DNA of 64,000 bases from Stutzerimonas sp. S1. GTDB lineage: Bacteria; Pseudomonadota; Gammaproteobacteria; Pseudomonadales; Pseudomonadaceae. The stretch's first letter is position 1, and every line of letters begins with the position of its first letter. Made by a program: the position numbers and the translations under genes. The stretch lies in the NCBI RefSeq assembly GCF_025966695.1, contig NZ_JAOEIY010000006.1, forward strand, positions 186,001 through 250,000. Direction: 5' to 3'. The notes below the pieces were generated by a model. It was not told where the DNA came from. It did no database searches and worked only from the letters and a program-made list of their open reading frames with translations. This document shows positions 30,500 to 40,991 of the stretch, in pieces.

Positions 30500-30519
30500 A
30501 TCGTTGCAGTCGCAACGAT
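30500..30519 (+). repeat. Small hairpin upstream of hisD
   Basis: ATCGTTGC (30500-30507), loop AGTC, GCAACGAT (30512-30519): a perfect 8-bp stem in the 173-base hisG-hisD gap, 41 bases before the hisD ATG. No U-tract; function unknown. Confidence 0.5.
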
Positions 30520-30560
30520 CACGAGCAGTTTCCGATGCTTAGCCAATCACGAGGCCCGCT

Positions 30561-31871
30561 ATGACCGCTCCCAACGCTATTCGCCGACTCAACGCTGCAG
30601 ATGCTGATTTCGGCCAGCATCTTGACCATCTGCTGAGCTGGGAAAGCGTGTCTGATGACGGCGTCAATCAGCGGGTCCTGGAGATCATCAAGGCCGTGCG
30701 CGAGCGCGGCGATGCCGCACTGGTTGAACTAACCGAGCGTTTCGATGGCCTGGAAGTCGCCTCCATGGGCGATCTGATTCTGCCGCGCGCGCGACTCGAA
30801 CAGGCCCTTGAGCGCATCACGCCGGCGCAGCGCGAAGCGTTGGAGATTGCCGCTGAACGCGTGCGCGCCTATCACGAGAAACAACGCCAGGACTCCTGGA
30901 GCTACACCGAGGCGGACGGCACCGTGCTCGGTCAGAAGGTCACACCGCTGGATCGTGCCGGGCTCTATGTGCCCGGCGGCAAGGCGTCCTATCCGTCCTC
31001 GGTGCTGATGAATGCGATCCCGGCCAAGGTTGCCGGTGTCCCAGAAGTCGTAATGGTAGTACCCACGCCGCGCGGTGAGATCAACGAGCTGGTGTTGGCC
31101 GCTGCCGCCCTGGCTGGGGTCGACCGGGTATTCACCATCGGTGGCGCCCAGGCGGTTGCCGCCCTGGCGTATGGCACCGAGAGCGTGCCGCCGGTGGACA
31201 AGATCGTCGGCCCGGGCAACATCTACGTTGCCACTGCCAAGCGCCATGTGTTCGGCAAGGTCGGTATCGACATGATCGCTGGGCCTTCGGAGATTCTTGT
31301 GGTCTGCGACGGTCAGACCGATCCGGACTGGATCGCCATGGACCTATTTTCTCAAGCCGAGCACGACGAGGATGCCCAGTCGATCCTGGTCAGCCCGGAC
31401 GCGGCGTTCCTCGACAAGGTCGCCGAGAGCATCGCGCGGTTGCTGCCCACCCTGGAGCGTGCCGAGATCGCGCGTACATCCATCCAGGGGCGTGGCGCGC
31501 TGATTCAGGTCGCCGACATGCAGCAGGCCATCGAGGTGGCCAACCGTGTCGCTCCCGAGCATCTGGAGCTGTCAGTGGAAAACCCCGAGCAGTACCTGCC
31601 GCAGATCCGTCACGCCGGGGCGATCTTCATGGGGCGCTACACCGCCGAGGCGCTGGGTGATTACTGCGCCGGCCCCAACCACGTACTGCCGACTTCAGGA
31701 ACTGCGCGCTTCTCCTCGCCGCTGGGTGTGTACGATTTCCAGAAGCGCTCCTCGATCATTTACTGCTCGGCCGAAGGGGCGTCGAACCTGGGTAAGGTCG
31801 CGTCGGTCCTCGCCCGTGGCGAGTCGCTGACTGCCCATGCCCGCAGCGCCGAATACCGGATCAAAGAATGA
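30561..31871 (+). CDS. hisD: Histidinol dehydrogenase
   Basis: 436 aa. HisD performs the last two oxidations, L-histidinol to histidine, with NAD and a zinc ion. The signatures [21 protein letters not shown], the family pattern around [13 protein letters not shown] with the zinc/catalytic region [13 protein letters not shown], and [14 protein letters not shown] near the carboxy end are intact. Between hisG and hisC. Confidence 0.97.
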   Translation: MTAPNAIRRLNAADADFGQHLDHLLSWESVSDDGVNQRVLEIIKAVRERGDAALVELTERFDGLEVASMGDLILPRARLEQALERITPAQREALEIAAERVRAYHEKQRQDSWSYTEADGTVLGQKVTPLDRAGLYVPGGKASYPSSVLMNAIPAKVAGVPEVVMVVPTPRGEINELVLAAAALAGVDRVFTIGGAQAVAALAYGTESVPPVDKIVGPGNIYVATAKRHVFGKVGIDMIAGPSEILVVCDGQTDPDWIAMDLFSQAEHDEDAQSILVSPDAAFLDKVAESIARLLPTLERAEIARTSIQGRGALIQVADMQQAIEVANRVAPEHLELSVENPEQYLPQIRHAGAIFMGRYTAEALGDYCAGPNHVLPTSGTARFSSPLGVYDFQKRSSIIYCSAEGASNLGKVASVLARGESLTAHARSAEYRIKE

Positions 31872-31942
31872 GTGCTGTGGGTGCGGCTAAGCCGTTCACC
31901 CGCGGTCGATAGATCGAGCGAATTTCGAGGAGTGAAAGGGCA

Positions 31943-32992
31943 ATGAGCAAATTCTGGAGCCCCTTCGTCAAGGACCTGGTGCCTTACGTGCCGGGCGAGC
32001 AGCCGAAGCTGAATAAGCTGGTCAAGCTCAACACCAATGAAAATCCCTATGGCCCGTCGCCTCGCGCGATCGCGGCGATGCAGGCGGAGGTCAACGACAA
32101 CCTGCGCCTGTATCCGGACCCCAACGGCGAGCGCCTCAAGCAGGCGGTCGCCGACTACTACGGCGTGCAGCCGAACCAGGTGTTCGTCGGCAATGGCTCC
32201 GACGAGGTGCTTGCACACGCCTTTCACGGTTTGTTCCAGCATGGCCGTCCGCTGCTGTTCCCCGATGTGACCTACAGCTTCTATCCGGTCTATTGCGGGC
32301 TCTACGGCATCGCCTACGAGACCGTCGCGTTGAATGCGCAGTTCCAGATCGAGGTAGCCGACTACGATCGGCCGAACGGCGGCATCATCTTCCCCAACCC
32401 GAACGCGCCGACTGGCTGCCTGCTGGCGCTGGATGCCATCGAGCGGCTGTTGCAGGCCAACCCGGACTCCGTAGTGCTGGTGGATGAGGCCTATGTCGAC
32501 TTCGGCGGCGAGTCGGCCATTGCATTGGTCGATCGCTACCCGAATCTGCTGGTGGCGCAGACCCTCTCGAAGTCACGCTCACTGGCCGGCCTGCGCGTCG
32601 GCCTCGCGGTCGGTCATCCCGACCTGATCGAGGCGCTGGAGCGGATCAAGAACAGCTTCAACTCCTATCCGCTGGACCGAATCGCCATTGCCGGCGCCGC
32701 CGCTGCATTCGAGGATCGCGAGTATTTCCAGGAGACTTGCCGTCAGGTCATCGCCAGCCGTGAAGCGGTGGTCGATGCGTTGCGCGCGCTGGGTTTCGAC
32801 GTGCTGCCGTCGGCGGCGAATTTCATCTTCGCCCGGCATCCGCAGCGCGATGCGGCGCTTATCGCCGCGGGCCTGCGGGAGCAGGGCGTGATCGTGCGGC
32901 ACTTCAAGCATCCGCGCATTGAGCAGTTCCTGCGCATCACCATCGGTACGCCGGAGCAGAATCGGGCGCTGTTGGATGCGCTGGCTCGCTGA
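31943..32992 (+). CDS. hisC: Histidinol-phosphate aminotransferase
   Basis: 349 aa PLP fold-type I enzyme. The Schiff-base lysine is Lys210 in [15 protein letters not shown]; the substrate-binding Asn/Pro loop [12 protein letters not shown] and the PNPNAPTG segment are typical of HisC. It aminates imidazole-acetol phosphate. Start ATG 31943 with CGAGGAG upstream. Ends the his group; the following gene is convergent, 54 bases away. Confidence 0.96.
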   Translation: MSKFWSPFVKDLVPYVPGEQPKLNKLVKLNTNENPYGPSPRAIAAMQAEVNDNLRLYPDPNGERLKQAVADYYGVQPNQVFVGNGSDEVLAHAFHGLFQHGRPLLFPDVTYSFYPVYCGLYGIAYETVALNAQFQIEVADYDRPNGGIIFPNPNAPTGCLLALDAIERLLQANPDSVVLVDEAYVDFGGESAIALVDRYPNLLVAQTLSKSRSLAGLRVGLAVGHPDLIEALERIKNSFNSYPLDRIAIAGAAAAFEDREYFQETCRQVIASREAVVDALRALGFDVLPSAANFIFARHPQRDAALIAAGLREQGVIVRHFKHPRIEQFLRITIGTPEQNRALLDALAR

Positions 32993-33046
32993 GCCCGCCC
33001 GCCATGCTATGCGTGTCGACGATCGCTGGCGATCAGCGGCGCGCTG

Positions 33047-34213
33047 CTATTCAGGGCTGGTGGCGCTGGGGCTGCTAGCCGCCGGCGGGCGCACACCCAC
33101 TTCTGCAGTGAGGGTCAGTGGCTTGCCGTTACGCAGGATGTCGATATCGATCTCGTCGCCCGGACGTGTACGCGCGACCTGATTCATTGACGTGCGGCCG
33201 TCGCTGGCCTGTTTGCCATCGATGCTCAGAATCAGGTCGCCAGGCTGCAGGCCGGCGCGTTCCGCCGGACCATCGCGATAGACTCCGGCGACGACGATTC
33301 CCGGCCGCCCTTCCTGACCGAACGATTCGGCCAGCTCCTGGGTCAGCGACTGCACCTCGACGCCTAGCCAGCCGCGAATCACCTGGCCATGTTCGATGAT
33401 CGAGTTCATCACCTCCAGTGCCAGCTTCACCGGAATTGCGAAGCCGATACCCTGCGAGCCGCCGGACTCCGAGATGATTGCGGTATTGATGCCGATGAGG
33501 TTCCCGGCGGCGTCCACCAAGGCTCCGCCGGAGTTGCCGCGGTTGATCGCCGCGTCAGTCTGGATGAAGTCCTCGTAGGTATTCAGCCCCAGCTGGTTGC
33601 GGCCGGTGGCGCTGATGATCCCCATCGTAACCGTCTGGCCGACGCCGAACGGGTTGCCGATGGCCAACGTGACATCGCCGATGCGGATGCTGTCAGACTG
33701 CCCGACCTTGATCACTGGCAACTCGGCTAGGTCGATCTTGAGAACCGCCAGATCGGTTTCCGGGTCGCTGCCGATGACGCGTGCGAGGGTTTCTCGGCCG
33801 TCGCGCAGCGCTACCACGATCTGCTCAGAGTTGGCGGTGACATGATTGTTGGTCAGCAGATAGCCTTCTGGACTCATGATCACCGCCGAACCGAGGCTGG
33901 ACTCCATGCGCCGCTGGCGTGGCAGGTTGTCGCCGAAGAATCGCTGGTATACCGGGTCCTTGGCCAGCGGTTGCTGCTGCGGCTTGTCGATCACCTTGGT
34001 GGTGTACAAGTTGGCCACCGCTGGCGCCGCGCCGCTGACCGCCGCGGCATAGGAGTATGGCCCTTGCGTTGGCGTGAGGGCCTGCGGCGCCCGCTCCAGG
34101 GTGTAACTGTCAGCCGTGCCGCCGACCAGCTGCGGATAGCGCTGGATGATCAGCAGGGCGGCGAGTATGCCTACCAGCAGCGGCCAGCCAATAAAACGCA
34201 GGGCATTGAGCAT
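33047..34213 (-). CDS. algW: Periplasmic serine protease AlgW (DegS type)
   Basis: 388 aa: an amino-terminal membrane anchor (WPLLVGILAALLIIQRYP, about 10-27), a trypsin-like domain with triad His124 (LLTNNHVTAN), Asp154 (ETDLAVLKID) and Ser228 (NRGNSGGALVD), then one PDZ domain (about 270-370). A single PDZ and an anchor fit DegS/AlgW, which cuts the anti-sigma factor MucA in response to misfolded outer-membrane proteins, rather than two-PDZ MucD. Gene stands alone between hisC and a Nif3-like gene. A short Pro/Ser tail ends it. Confidence 0.94.
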   Translation of the reverse strand: MLNALRFIGWPLLVGILAALLIIQRYPQLVGGTADSYTLERAPQALTPTQGPYSYAAAVSGAAPAVANLYTTKVIDKPQQQPLAKDPVYQRFFGDNLPRQRRMESSLGSAVIMSPEGYLLTNNHVTANSEQIVVALRDGRETLARVIGSDPETDLAVLKIDLAELPVIKVGQSDSIRIGDVTLAIGNPFGVGQTVTMGIISATGRNQLGLNTYEDFIQTDAAINRGNSGGALVDAAGNLIGINTAIISESGGSQGIGFAIPVKLALEVMNSIIEHGQVIRGWLGVEVQSLTQELAESFGQEGRPGIVVAGVYRDGPAERAGLQPGDLILSIDGKQASDGRTSMNQVARTRPGDEIDIDILRNGKPLTLTAEVGVRPPAASSPSATSPE

Positions 34214-34267
34214 CGCAAGGGGTCCGGACAGGTTGCGAGCGCGAGGAGCGCCCCTTAAGGTGGCGGC

Positions 34268-34273
34268 ATTATA
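34268..34273 (-). promoter_or_regulatory. Possible algW -10 element
   Basis: TATAAT on the minus strand (ATTATA on plus) 55 bases before the algW ATG in the divergent 203-base gap. No good -35 is visible at the right spacing. Confidence 0.4.
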
Positions 34274-34416
34274 CGAAGCTGCAGGCGAAATGCAGCTCCG
34301 CGCTGCACGTCAGTGAAGAGCCCGCCACAAAGTGAGTGTGAGCCAGTGCGGCGCAGCTCCGTGCGCTGATCCGGAACCGTCCGGCTGACGTGCCCCACCG
34401 ATTCGAGAGGTTACCC

Positions 34417-35175
34417 ATGACCGTTGAGCTGACGAAGCTGGTCGAAGAGTGTGATCGTTATCTGAATGTTGCGAGGATCGTCGACTACTGCCCCAACGGC
34501 CTGCAGGTCGAAGGACGGTCTCAGGTCCGTCGCATTATTAGTGGCGTTACCGCGAGCCAGGCGCTGCTGGACGCGGCGGTCGAGGCGCAGGCCGATGCGA
34601 TCCTGGTGCATCACGGTTACTTCTGGAAAAACGAAGATGCCCGCATCGTCGGTATCAAGCAACGCCGACTGAAGACCCTGCTGAACAACGACATCAGCCT
34701 GTTGGCCTACCACCTGCCGTTGGATGTGCACCCGGAGGTCGGCAACAATGTGCAGCTTGCGCGCGTACTCGGCCTGGTCGCGGAGGGGGCGCTGGAGCCG
34801 GATAATCCGAGATCGGTCGGTCTGGTCGGCTCGCTGCAGACGCCCATGATGCCGGCGGATTTCGGAAAGAGGGTGCAGGACGCGCTTGGTCGCGAGCCTC
34901 TGCTGATCGATGGTGGGCGTCCGATCAGGCGCATCGCCTGGTGTACGGGCGGCGCCCAGGGCTATATCGGGCAGGCGGTAGCTGCTGGAGTGGACGCATA
35001 CCTGACCGGTGAGGTATCCGAGCCTACCGTGCACATCGCCCGCGAGAACGGCTTGAGCTTCATCGCCGCGGGACATCACGCTACCGAGCGCTACGGCGTG
35101 CAGGCGCTCGGCGAGTATCTGGCGACGCTGTTTGCCATCGACCATCTGTTCATCGATTGCGACAACCCGGCCTGA
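34417..35175 (+). CDS. Nif3-like dinuclear metal-centre protein
   Basis: 252 aa of the Nif3/YbgI (GTP cyclohydrolase I type 2-like) family. Metal-ligand segments are visible: AILVHHGYFWKNEDARI, LLAYHLPLDVHPEVGNNVQLA and IAAGHHATERYGVQALGEYL. The biochemical role is unsettled in the family; the toroidal hexamer binds two metals per subunit. I chose MTVELTKLVEECDRYLNV at 34417 with GAGAGG upstream; a GTG nine codons earlier is less likely. Lies between algW and cysD in pseudomonads. Confidence 0.9.
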   Translation: MTVELTKLVEECDRYLNVARIVDYCPNGLQVEGRSQVRRIISGVTASQALLDAAVEAQADAILVHHGYFWKNEDARIVGIKQRRLKTLLNNDISLLAYHLPLDVHPEVGNNVQLARVLGLVAEGALEPDNPRSVGLVGSLQTPMMPADFGKRVQDALGREPLLIDGGRPIRRIAWCTGGAQGYIGQAVAAGVDAYLTGEVSEPTVHIARENGLSFIAAGHHATERYGVQALGEYLATLFAIDHLFIDCDNPA

Positions 35176-35237
35176 GTCGTTCGTTCGCTACGTCGCAAAG
35201 CCGAGTAGCAAGGATCGCAGCTATAAAACTATAAGAT

Positions 35238-35266
35238 TTCGATCTAAAAGGCGTCCTGATTAGAAT
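35238..35266 (+). promoter_or_regulatory. Possible cysD promoter, AT-rich leader
   Basis: TAGAAT at 35261-35266 with TTCGAT at 35238-35243, spacer 17, inside the only AT-rich stretch (35221-35265) of the 162-base gap before cysD. Two CTATAA-A/G copies (35221 and 35230) precede it. This resembles an activator-dependent (CysB-type) promoter with a weak -35; the CysB link is inference. Confidence 0.4.
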
Positions 35267-35337
35267 CTGGCCGCGTGCTAGAGTTGGCGCCTCTCCACGG
35301 CCCCCGGCCGTTCCATCTGCACAATCCGTGAGTAGCC

Positions 35338-36255
35338 ATGGTCGACAAACTGACGCATCTGAAACAGCTGGAGGCGGAAAGCATCCACATCATCCGCGAG
35401 GTGGCTGCCGAGTTCGGTAACCCGGTAATGCTTTACTCCATCGGCAAGGATTCGGCCGTGATGTTGCACCTGGCGCGCAAGGCCTTCTACCCCGGCAAGC
35501 TGCCCTTTCCGGTGATGCATGTTGATACGCGCTGGAAGTTTCAGGAGATGTACCGCTTCCGCGAGCGCATGGTCGCCGAGATGGGCCTGGACCTGATCAC
35601 CCACGTCAACCCGGATGGCATCGCCCAGGACATCAACCCGTTTACCCACGGTAGCGCCAAGCACACCGACGTGATGAAGACCGAGGGACTCAAGCAGGCA
35701 CTGGACAAGTACGGCTTCGATGCGGCCTTCGGTGGTGCGCGCCGCGATGAAGAGAAGTCACGCGCCAAGGAGCGCGTCTGTTCCTTCCGCGACAGCAAGC
35801 ACCGCTGGGATCCAAAGAACCAGCGTCCCGAGCTGTGGAACGTGTACAACGGCAAGGTCAAGAAAGGCGAGTCGATCCGCGTTTTCCCGTTGTCCAACTG
35901 GACCGAACTGGACATCTGGCAGTACATCTATCTGGAGCAGATTCCGATTGTGCCGCTGTACTTCGCCGCCGAACGCGAGGTGATCGAGAAGAACGGCACG
36001 CTGATCATGATCGACGACGAGCGCATCCTCGAGCACCTGTCCGATGACGAGAAGGCACGCATCACCAAGAAGATGGTGCGTTTCCGCACCCTCGGCTGCT
36101 ACCCGCTGACCGGCGCGGTGGAGTCCACGGCGACCACGCTGCCGGAAATCATCCAGGAAATGCTGCTGACCCGTACATCCGAGCGCCAAGGCCGCGTGAT
36201 CGACCACGATCAGGCCGGCTCGATGGAAGAAAAGAAACGCCAGGGCTACTTCTAA
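35338..36255 (+). CDS. cysD: Sulfate adenylyltransferase subunit 2
   Basis: 305 aa, ATP pyrophosphatase (PP-loop) fold: [20 protein letters not shown] holds the SGGxDS-like loop. It makes APS from ATP and sulfate, driven by GTP hydrolysis in CysN. The conserved [20 protein letters not shown] and the carboxy end [12 protein letters not shown] are present. Eleven bases separate it from cysNC. Assimilatory sulfate reduction. Confidence 0.97.
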   Translation: MVDKLTHLKQLEAESIHIIREVAAEFGNPVMLYSIGKDSAVMLHLARKAFYPGKLPFPVMHVDTRWKFQEMYRFRERMVAEMGLDLITHVNPDGIAQDINPFTHGSAKHTDVMKTEGLKQALDKYGFDAAFGGARRDEEKSRAKERVCSFRDSKHRWDPKNQRPELWNVYNGKVKKGESIRVFPLSNWTELDIWQYIYLEQIPIVPLYFAAEREVIEKNGTLIMIDDERILEHLSDDEKARITKKMVRFRTLGCYPLTGAVESTATTLPEIIQEMLLTRTSERQGRVIDHDQAGSMEEKKRQGYF

Positions 36256-36266
36256 GGATTCGCACC

Positions 36267-38165
36267 ATGTCTCACCAATCCGATCTGATCAGCGAGGATA
36301 TCCTCGCCTACCTGGCGCAACACGAGCGCAAGGAACTGCTGCGCTTCCTTACTTGCGGCAACGTCGACGATGGCAAGAGCACGCTGATCGGCCGTCTGCT
36401 GCACGATTCAAAGATGATCTACGAAGATCACCTGGAAGCCATCACCCGCGACTCGAAGAAGGTCGGTACCACCGGTGACGAGGTTGATCTGGCGTTGCTG
36501 GTCGACGGTCTGCAAGCCGAGCGCGAGCAGGGCATCACCATCGATGTTGCCTATCGCTATTTCAGCACAGCCAAGCGCAAGTTCATCATCGCCGACACCC
36601 CCGGCCACGAGCAGTACACCCGCAACATGGCCACCGGCGCATCCACCTGCGACCTGGCGATCATCCTGGTCGACGCTCGCTACGGCGTGCAGACGCAGAC
36701 GCGCCGCCATAGCTATATCGCCTCGCTGCTGGGCATCAAGCACATCGTTGTGGCCATCAACAAGATGGACCTGATGGACTTCGATCAGGCCGTATTCGAG
36801 CGAATCAAGGCTGACTACTTGGCGTTCGCCGAGCGTATTGGGCTGCAGTCGACCTCGCTATTCTTCGTGCCGATGTCGGCGCTCAAGGGCGACAACGTGG
36901 TCAACCGCAGCGAACGCGCGCCCTGGTACGACGGCCAGTCGCTGATGGAGATTCTCGAAAGTGTCGAGATCGCCGGCGATCGCAATTTCGACGATCTGCG
37001 TTTCCCGGTGCAGTACGTCAATCGTCCCAATCTGAACTTCCGTGGCTTCGCCGGTACGCTCGCCAGCGGCATCGTGCGCAAGGGCGACGAGATCGCCGTC
37101 CTGCCGTCCGGCAAGACCAGCCGAATCAAATCCATCGTCACTTTCGACGGTGAGCTGGAGCAGGCCACCCCGGGCGAGGCCATCACCCTGACGCTGGAAG
37201 ACGAGATCGACGTCTCGCGCGGCGATATGCTGGTGCATGCCGACAATCGTCCGCGCATCGCCGACAGCTTCGACGCCATGCTGGTGTGGATGGGCGAGGA
37301 GCCGATGCTGCCGGGCAAGAAATATGACATCAAGCGCGCCACCAGTTATGTGCCAGGCTCGATAGCCAGCATCACTCACAAGGTGGATGTGAACACGCTG
37401 GAGAAGGGCGTGGCGAGCAGCCTGCAGCTGAATGAGATCGGCAAGGTCAAGGTCAGCTTGGATGCGCCGATTGCGCTGGACGGCTATGCGCAGAACCGCA
37501 CGACTGGCGCCTTCATCGTCATTGATCGCCTGACCAATGGCACCGTCGGCGCCGGAATGATCATTGCCGAACCGGTTGCTCACGGCACAGGCGACCATCA
37601 CGGGGCCCTAGCTCATGTCTCCACCGAAGAGCGCGCCGCGCGATTCGGCCAGCAGCCCGCGACTGTGCTGTTCACCGGCCTGTCCGGCGCCGGCAAGAGC
37701 ACGCTGGCCTATGCCGTGGAGCGCAAGCTGTTCGATATGGGCCGCGCGGTATACGTCCTCGACGGCCAGAACCTGCGTCACGACTTGAACAAAGGGCTAC
37801 CGCAGGATCGCGCCGGGCGCACCGAGAATTGGCGTCGCGCAGCGCATGTAGCACGGCAGTTCAACGAGGCAGGCCTGCTCACGCTGGCCGCTTTCGTTGC
37901 TCCGGATGCTGAAGGTCGCGAGCAGGCCAGGGCGCTGATTGGTGATGATCGACTGATCACCGTCTACGTCCAGGCCTCCCCGCAAGCCTGCCGCCAGCGC
38001 GATCCGCAGGGTTTGTATGCGGCGGGCGGGGATAATATTCCGGGCGAGTCGTTCCCCTACGATGTGCCGCTGGGTGCTGACTTGGTGGTTGATAGCGAAA
38101 TGACGTCCCTGGAAGAGGGCGTCAGGCAGGTGATGAGTCTGTTGCGCGATCAAGGCGTTGTCTAA
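36267..38165 (+). CDS. cysNC: Bifunctional sulfate adenylyltransferase subunit 1 / APS kinase
   Basis: 632 aa natural fusion. Residues about 25-450 are an EF-Tu-like GTPase (CysN): G1 [10 protein letters not shown] (31-40), G3 [10 protein letters not shown] (110-119), G4 NKMD (165-168), then two beta-barrel domains. Residues about 462-632 are an APS kinase (CysC) with its own Walker [11 protein letters not shown] (471-480) and [11 protein letters not shown]. The fused enzyme makes APS and then PAPS. Such fusions are standard in Pseudomonas and many proteobacteria. Forms an operon with cysD, closed by a strong terminator. Confidence 0.97.
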   Translation: MSHQSDLISEDILAYLAQHERKELLRFLTCGNVDDGKSTLIGRLLHDSKMIYEDHLEAITRDSKKVGTTGDEVDLALLVDGLQAEREQGITIDVAYRYFSTAKRKFIIADTPGHEQYTRNMATGASTCDLAIILVDARYGVQTQTRRHSYIASLLGIKHIVVAINKMDLMDFDQAVFERIKADYLAFAERIGLQSTSLFFVPMSALKGDNVVNRSERAPWYDGQSLMEILESVEIAGDRNFDDLRFPVQYVNRPNLNFRGFAGTLASGIVRKGDEIAVLPSGKTSRIKSIVTFDGELEQATPGEAITLTLEDEIDVSRGDMLVHADNRPRIADSFDAMLVWMGEEPMLPGKKYDIKRATSYVPGSIASITHKVDVNTLEKGVASSLQLNEIGKVKVSLDAPIALDGYAQNRTTGAFIVIDRLTNGTVGAGMIIAEPVAHGTGDHHGALAHVSTEERAARFGQQPATVLFTGLSGAGKSTLAYAVERKLFDMGRAVYVLDGQNLRHDLNKGLPQDRAGRTENWRRAAHVARQFNEAGLLTLAAFVAPDAEGREQARALIGDDRLITVYVQASPQACRQRDPQGLYAAGGDNIPGESFPYDVPLGADLVVDSEMTSLEEGVRQVMSLLRDQGVV

Positions 38166-38180
38166 AGACAGCTTGGTAGA

Positions 38181-38212
38181 AAGAAAGCCCCGCGGATGCG
38201 GGGCTTTCTTTT
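38181..38212. terminator. Intrinsic terminator after cysNC, probably two-way
   Basis: AAGAAAGCCCCGC (38181-38193), tetraloop GGAT, GCGGGGCTTTCTT (38198-38210): a perfect 13-bp stem with an A-rich left side and a T-rich right side. It would stop cysDNC transcripts and also leftward transcripts from the ABC operon ending at 38244. Confidence 0.9.
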
Positions 38213-38243
38213 GTGCGAGAGAAACCTGTTTGCTGCTGAGTGG

Positions 38244-39140
38244 TCAATTAGCTTCTTCGAGAATTCGGAAGAATACGGTTTCCAAGGAGACGGCCGGCTG
38301 AAGGGCGAGCAAATGCCCGCTGGTGTTATTCAGCTGAGCGATAAGTTCAGGCAGCCTGGATTGCTCAATCTCGCATTCGAACTCCCCGGGGCGCAGAACG
38401 GTACAGCCTGCAGTGAGTGGGAGGTCAGCTTGGTACCGGATGATGAAATGACCAGCTCGCTCCGCAGCGAGCTCTCGAGGGGATCGGACCGTCAGTAACT
38501 GGCCTTTATTGATGAAACCGAAGCGGTCGGCGATTCGCTCGACGTCGTGCAGCACATGCGAGGTGAAGAAGATTGCGCCGCCCTGTTTTTTGTAGTCGTT
38601 GAGGATGTCGACCACATCTTTACGACCTACAGGATCCAGTCCAGAGAGCGGCTCGTCGAGAATCAACAGTCGCGGCTCTACGACCATCGCGTGGGCCAGG
38701 GCGGTTCGCTGCACGTTACCTTTGGAGAGCTGGCGAATCCGTCGCTTGGCGTACTCTGCGATGGAAAATCGCTCGAGCCATTGCATACACCAGGCATCGG
38801 CGTCGCTGCGCTTGATGCCGTACATGGACAAGCCCATGCGCAGGATTTCCAGTGGAGTGAACTGATCGTACAGTGCAGGTGCTTCGGGTACATATGCCAA
38901 GCCCTGACGTGCCTCAGCACGGTGAGCGTCCGTGCCGTAAATTGTCACCCGACCCTGATAGTCATTGATGATGTCTAGCATGATCTTGATTGTGGTGGAC
39001 TTGCCTGCGCCATTGGGGCCGACAAAGCCGAACACCTCGCCCTCGGAAAGGCTAAAGCTCACATCGCGAACTGCTTGTACCTGTTTGCCTTTCGTCTTGA
39101 AGGTATGGCTGACACCCTGAAACTCAACGGCAGCGCTCAA
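38244..39140 (-). CDS. ABC-2 type transporter ATP-binding protein, pilin-linked
   Basis: 298 aa: Walker A GPNGAGKST (41-49), Walker B LLILDEPLSGLDP (158-170), switch His in FFTSHVLHDVE. The signature is LSKGNVQRTALAHAM (138-152), where LSGGQ has become LSKGN. About 75 residues follow the ATPase core. The fold resembles the CcmA/NatA type that pairs with ABC-2 permeases. It is the last gene of a permease / tetratricopeptide-like / ATPase operon next to two mini-pilin genes. In Myxococcus xanthus (from memory) PilH, an ABC ATPase of a pilGHI set beside pilA, is needed for pili; a similar role here is inference. Confidence 0.88.
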   Translation of the reverse strand: MSAAVEFQGVSHTFKTKGKQVQAVRDVSFSLSEGEVFGFVGPNGAGKSTTIKIMLDIINDYQGRVTIYGTDAHRAEARQGLAYVPEAPALYDQFTPLEILRMGLSMYGIKRSDADAWCMQWLERFSIAEYAKRRIRQLSKGNVQRTALAHAMVVEPRLLILDEPLSGLDPVGRKDVVDILNDYKKQGGAIFFTSHVLHDVERIADRFGFINKGQLLTVRSPRELAAERAGHFIIRYQADLPLTAGCTVLRPGEFECEIEQSRLPELIAQLNNTSGHLLALQPAVSLETVFFRILEEAN

Positions 39141-39973
39141 GGCTGTTCCTCCAGTCCGGCGATCTTCAGTTTTTTCAGCTCGATGCGCCCGTCGCGAAGC
39201 TCGTAGCCGAGGCGGAGAGGGTCGTGAGGCAGCTCATTAATAATGCCTAGATCGACCAGCAGTTGGAGTTCTCGTAGCGGACCATGTACCGCTTCGTAAT
39301 CATGCTGGGCGGTGCGCAGGTCGATTAGGCCCTGTAAGCGGGTGACTCGCTTGTCCAACATGTCACGTAGTTTCTGATCCGTTGCGCTGTCGCGTTGCTG
39401 GGTCAAGTAATTCAATGCCAGATGCTCGTCGGCAAGTTGCTCTGCCCGAAGCATCACCGCCAGCTTGCGCATGGCCGCGGCGTTGCCTGTCGAGCGCTTC
39501 GCACCGATCTCCAGCACGCGGGCGGCGGCTTCGTTGTCGTGCTGGAAGAATGAAAGATTGATGCCATAGAAGAACGGCGGGAACTCGTCCCAGAAGCGGC
39601 ATTCGACGGCAGCGCGCAACACCTCGTTGCCCTGTTCTACCGCGCCGCCCCAGGTGAGCAAACCGTTGGCCAGATAATAGTTGTCTTCATGGCAAGGATT
39701 CAGGCGGGCTACTTCGCGTTGAGCTCGGACCAGATAATCAATATCGGTACCCCGGTCATTGATTCCGGTGGTGGCGAGGCGCATGGCCTCCAAGTTCGCG
39801 GTCAGAAAACGGTCTCCGCCATACAGCGCAAGCAAAATAGGTGCAGAGATAACGACCCGATCTTTTGCAATCGGAGGCGTCAATTGTGGTGGGAGCTGGG
39901 TACGCCAGAATGCAGTACCAAAAAACAGGGTAAAGCTCAGTAATGCTAGTAGTGGGGCACAACGCTGCCTCAT
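39137..39973 (-). CDS. Membrane-anchored helical-repeat (TPR-like) protein of the pilin-linked ABC operon
   Basis: 278 aa, not recognised as a named gene. An amino-terminal hydrophobic segment (LLALLSFTLFFGTAFW, about 8-23) looks like an uncleaved signal anchor. The rest is alpha-helical with repeat-like blocks (YYLANGLLTWGGAVEQGNEV, AAMRKLAVMLRAEQLADEHL) suggestive of tetratricopeptide repeats in the periplasm. There is one base between the permease stop and its ATG, and it overlaps the ATPase gene by 4 bases, so all three proteins are made together. A scaffold or substrate-handling partner of the ABC transporter is the natural guess. Confidence 0.78.
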   Translation of the reverse strand: MRQRCAPLLALLSFTLFFGTAFWRTQLPPQLTPPIAKDRVVISAPILLALYGGDRFLTANLEAMRLATTGINDRGTDIDYLVRAQREVARLNPCHEDNYYLANGLLTWGGAVEQGNEVLRAAVECRFWDEFPPFFYGINLSFFQHDNEAAARVLEIGAKRSTGNAAAMRKLAVMLRAEQLADEHLALNYLTQQRDSATDQKLRDMLDKRVTRLQGLIDLRTAQHDYEAVHGPLRELQLLVDLGIINELPHDPLRLGYELRDGRIELKKLKIAGLEEQP

Positions 39974-39974
39974 A

Positions 39975-40784
39975 TCAGGAAAAGCGCTTGCGATTGAGTG
40001 CCCATGTTGCCAACGCGAGCAAGCCGATCACGTAAGCGAGGGTGGATACAACTAGCCAGCCCCAGTCTGCTGGCAAGAACTGCATCTTGCCGTACAGTGC
40101 GATCTCTCGGACATCTAGTGCGCCGAGATCGGGTAGCAAATAGCCCAGTAAAGTAAGACCGGAGCGGTAGCTTTCTGGGTCTTCGACCACGTAGCTGCTG
40201 CGCGTCAATAGCTCGATGATGGTAGAGAACGAGCGGGCGATCAGCATAAAACCGACGGTGCCGAGAAGAACGAGACTGGGTGTGGATGCAACAACTGCTA
40301 TAAAGGTTGCTAATGCTGATAGCAACAAGATATCTAGTCCAATGAAAGTAATAGTGATCATGTAAGGAAGGCCAAGCGAAACGGGGCTAGCCTGTGCATA
40401 GTCCTTTTCAGCGGTCCAGGCAAGTAGAGCGAGGGCGCCTGCGAGTAGTATCAATAAACCTAAGGTTAATGTTGTAGATGCCAAAAAGCGACCAAGTAAT
40501 AGCCTGCGCCGTGAGTGTGGGTAAGAAAACGTATTGAGAAAGTAGCGCCGGTCGAATTCTCGAGATAGTAAATCTTGTGTCGTTAGGATCAACACAAACG
40601 GTAATAATAGGCGGATCATCGAAAGGCCAACATCTAGTGCTACAGTTGCTGGTTGGCGGCCGCTGAACTGTGCAGATAGGGATGCTGCTAGGATTAATAA
40701 AACGAGAGCGCCGCTAGCCAACCAGACGAAGTTCGTGCGGAAGGAAAGTTGCAAGCCAATCGCGATATTGGTTGAGGTTTGCAT
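39975..40784 (-). CDS. ABC-2 type permease, pilin-linked
   Basis: 269 aa with about six transmembrane helices (about 20-40, 57-75, 105-130, 145-175, 178-198, 245-262). The pattern LVLILTTQDLLSREFDRRYFLN after the second helix is typical of ABC-2 membrane proteins. It should dimerise and work with the ATPase encoded two genes downstream. No good ribosome-binding site precedes the ATG (TTGAAAATATTCT). By eye this gene is clearly poorer in GC than the rest of the window, which suggests a different origin. Confidence 0.85.
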   Translation of the reverse strand: MQTSTNIAIGLQLSFRTNFVWLASGALVLLILAASLSAQFSGRQPATVALDVGLSMIRLLLPFVLILTTQDLLSREFDRRYFLNTFSYPHSRRRLLLGRFLASTTLTLGLLILLAGALALLAWTAEKDYAQASPVSLGLPYMITITFIGLDILLLSALATFIAVVASTPSLVLLGTVGFMLIARSFSTIIELLTRSSYVVEDPESYRSGLTLLGYLLPDLGALDVREIALYGKMQFLPADWGWLVVSTLAYVIGLLALATWALNRKRFS

Positions 40785-40797
40785 AGAATATTTTCAA

Positions 40798-40971
40798 TTA
40801 ACGCAACGGCGTTCCTACGCGCTGATCTGCCTGGCTTTGAGGTATGTCTCGGCGGAACATGTCGGTCGCGGAACCTGGACAATTTACTGCTTCTATAAAC
40901 TCTGCAAGTTGGACGGGTTGCAGGGCTTCATCGCTAGCAATTGATGATCTTAAGATGGGGCGACTGATCAG
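40798..40971 (-). pseudogene. Unrecognised open stretch without start codon, possible gene relic
   Basis: Between the permease gene and the downstream mini-pilin there are 207 bases. On the minus strand a frame stays open for 57 codons from just after a TGA (40972-40974) to TAA (40798-40800), reading ...LAEFIEAVNCPGSATDMFRR... . It has no ATG/GTG near its beginning and I cannot assign it to a family. It could be the tail of a decayed gene or chance. Confidence 0.25.
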
Positions 40972-40991
40972 TCAACGACTTAATGTCCTGC

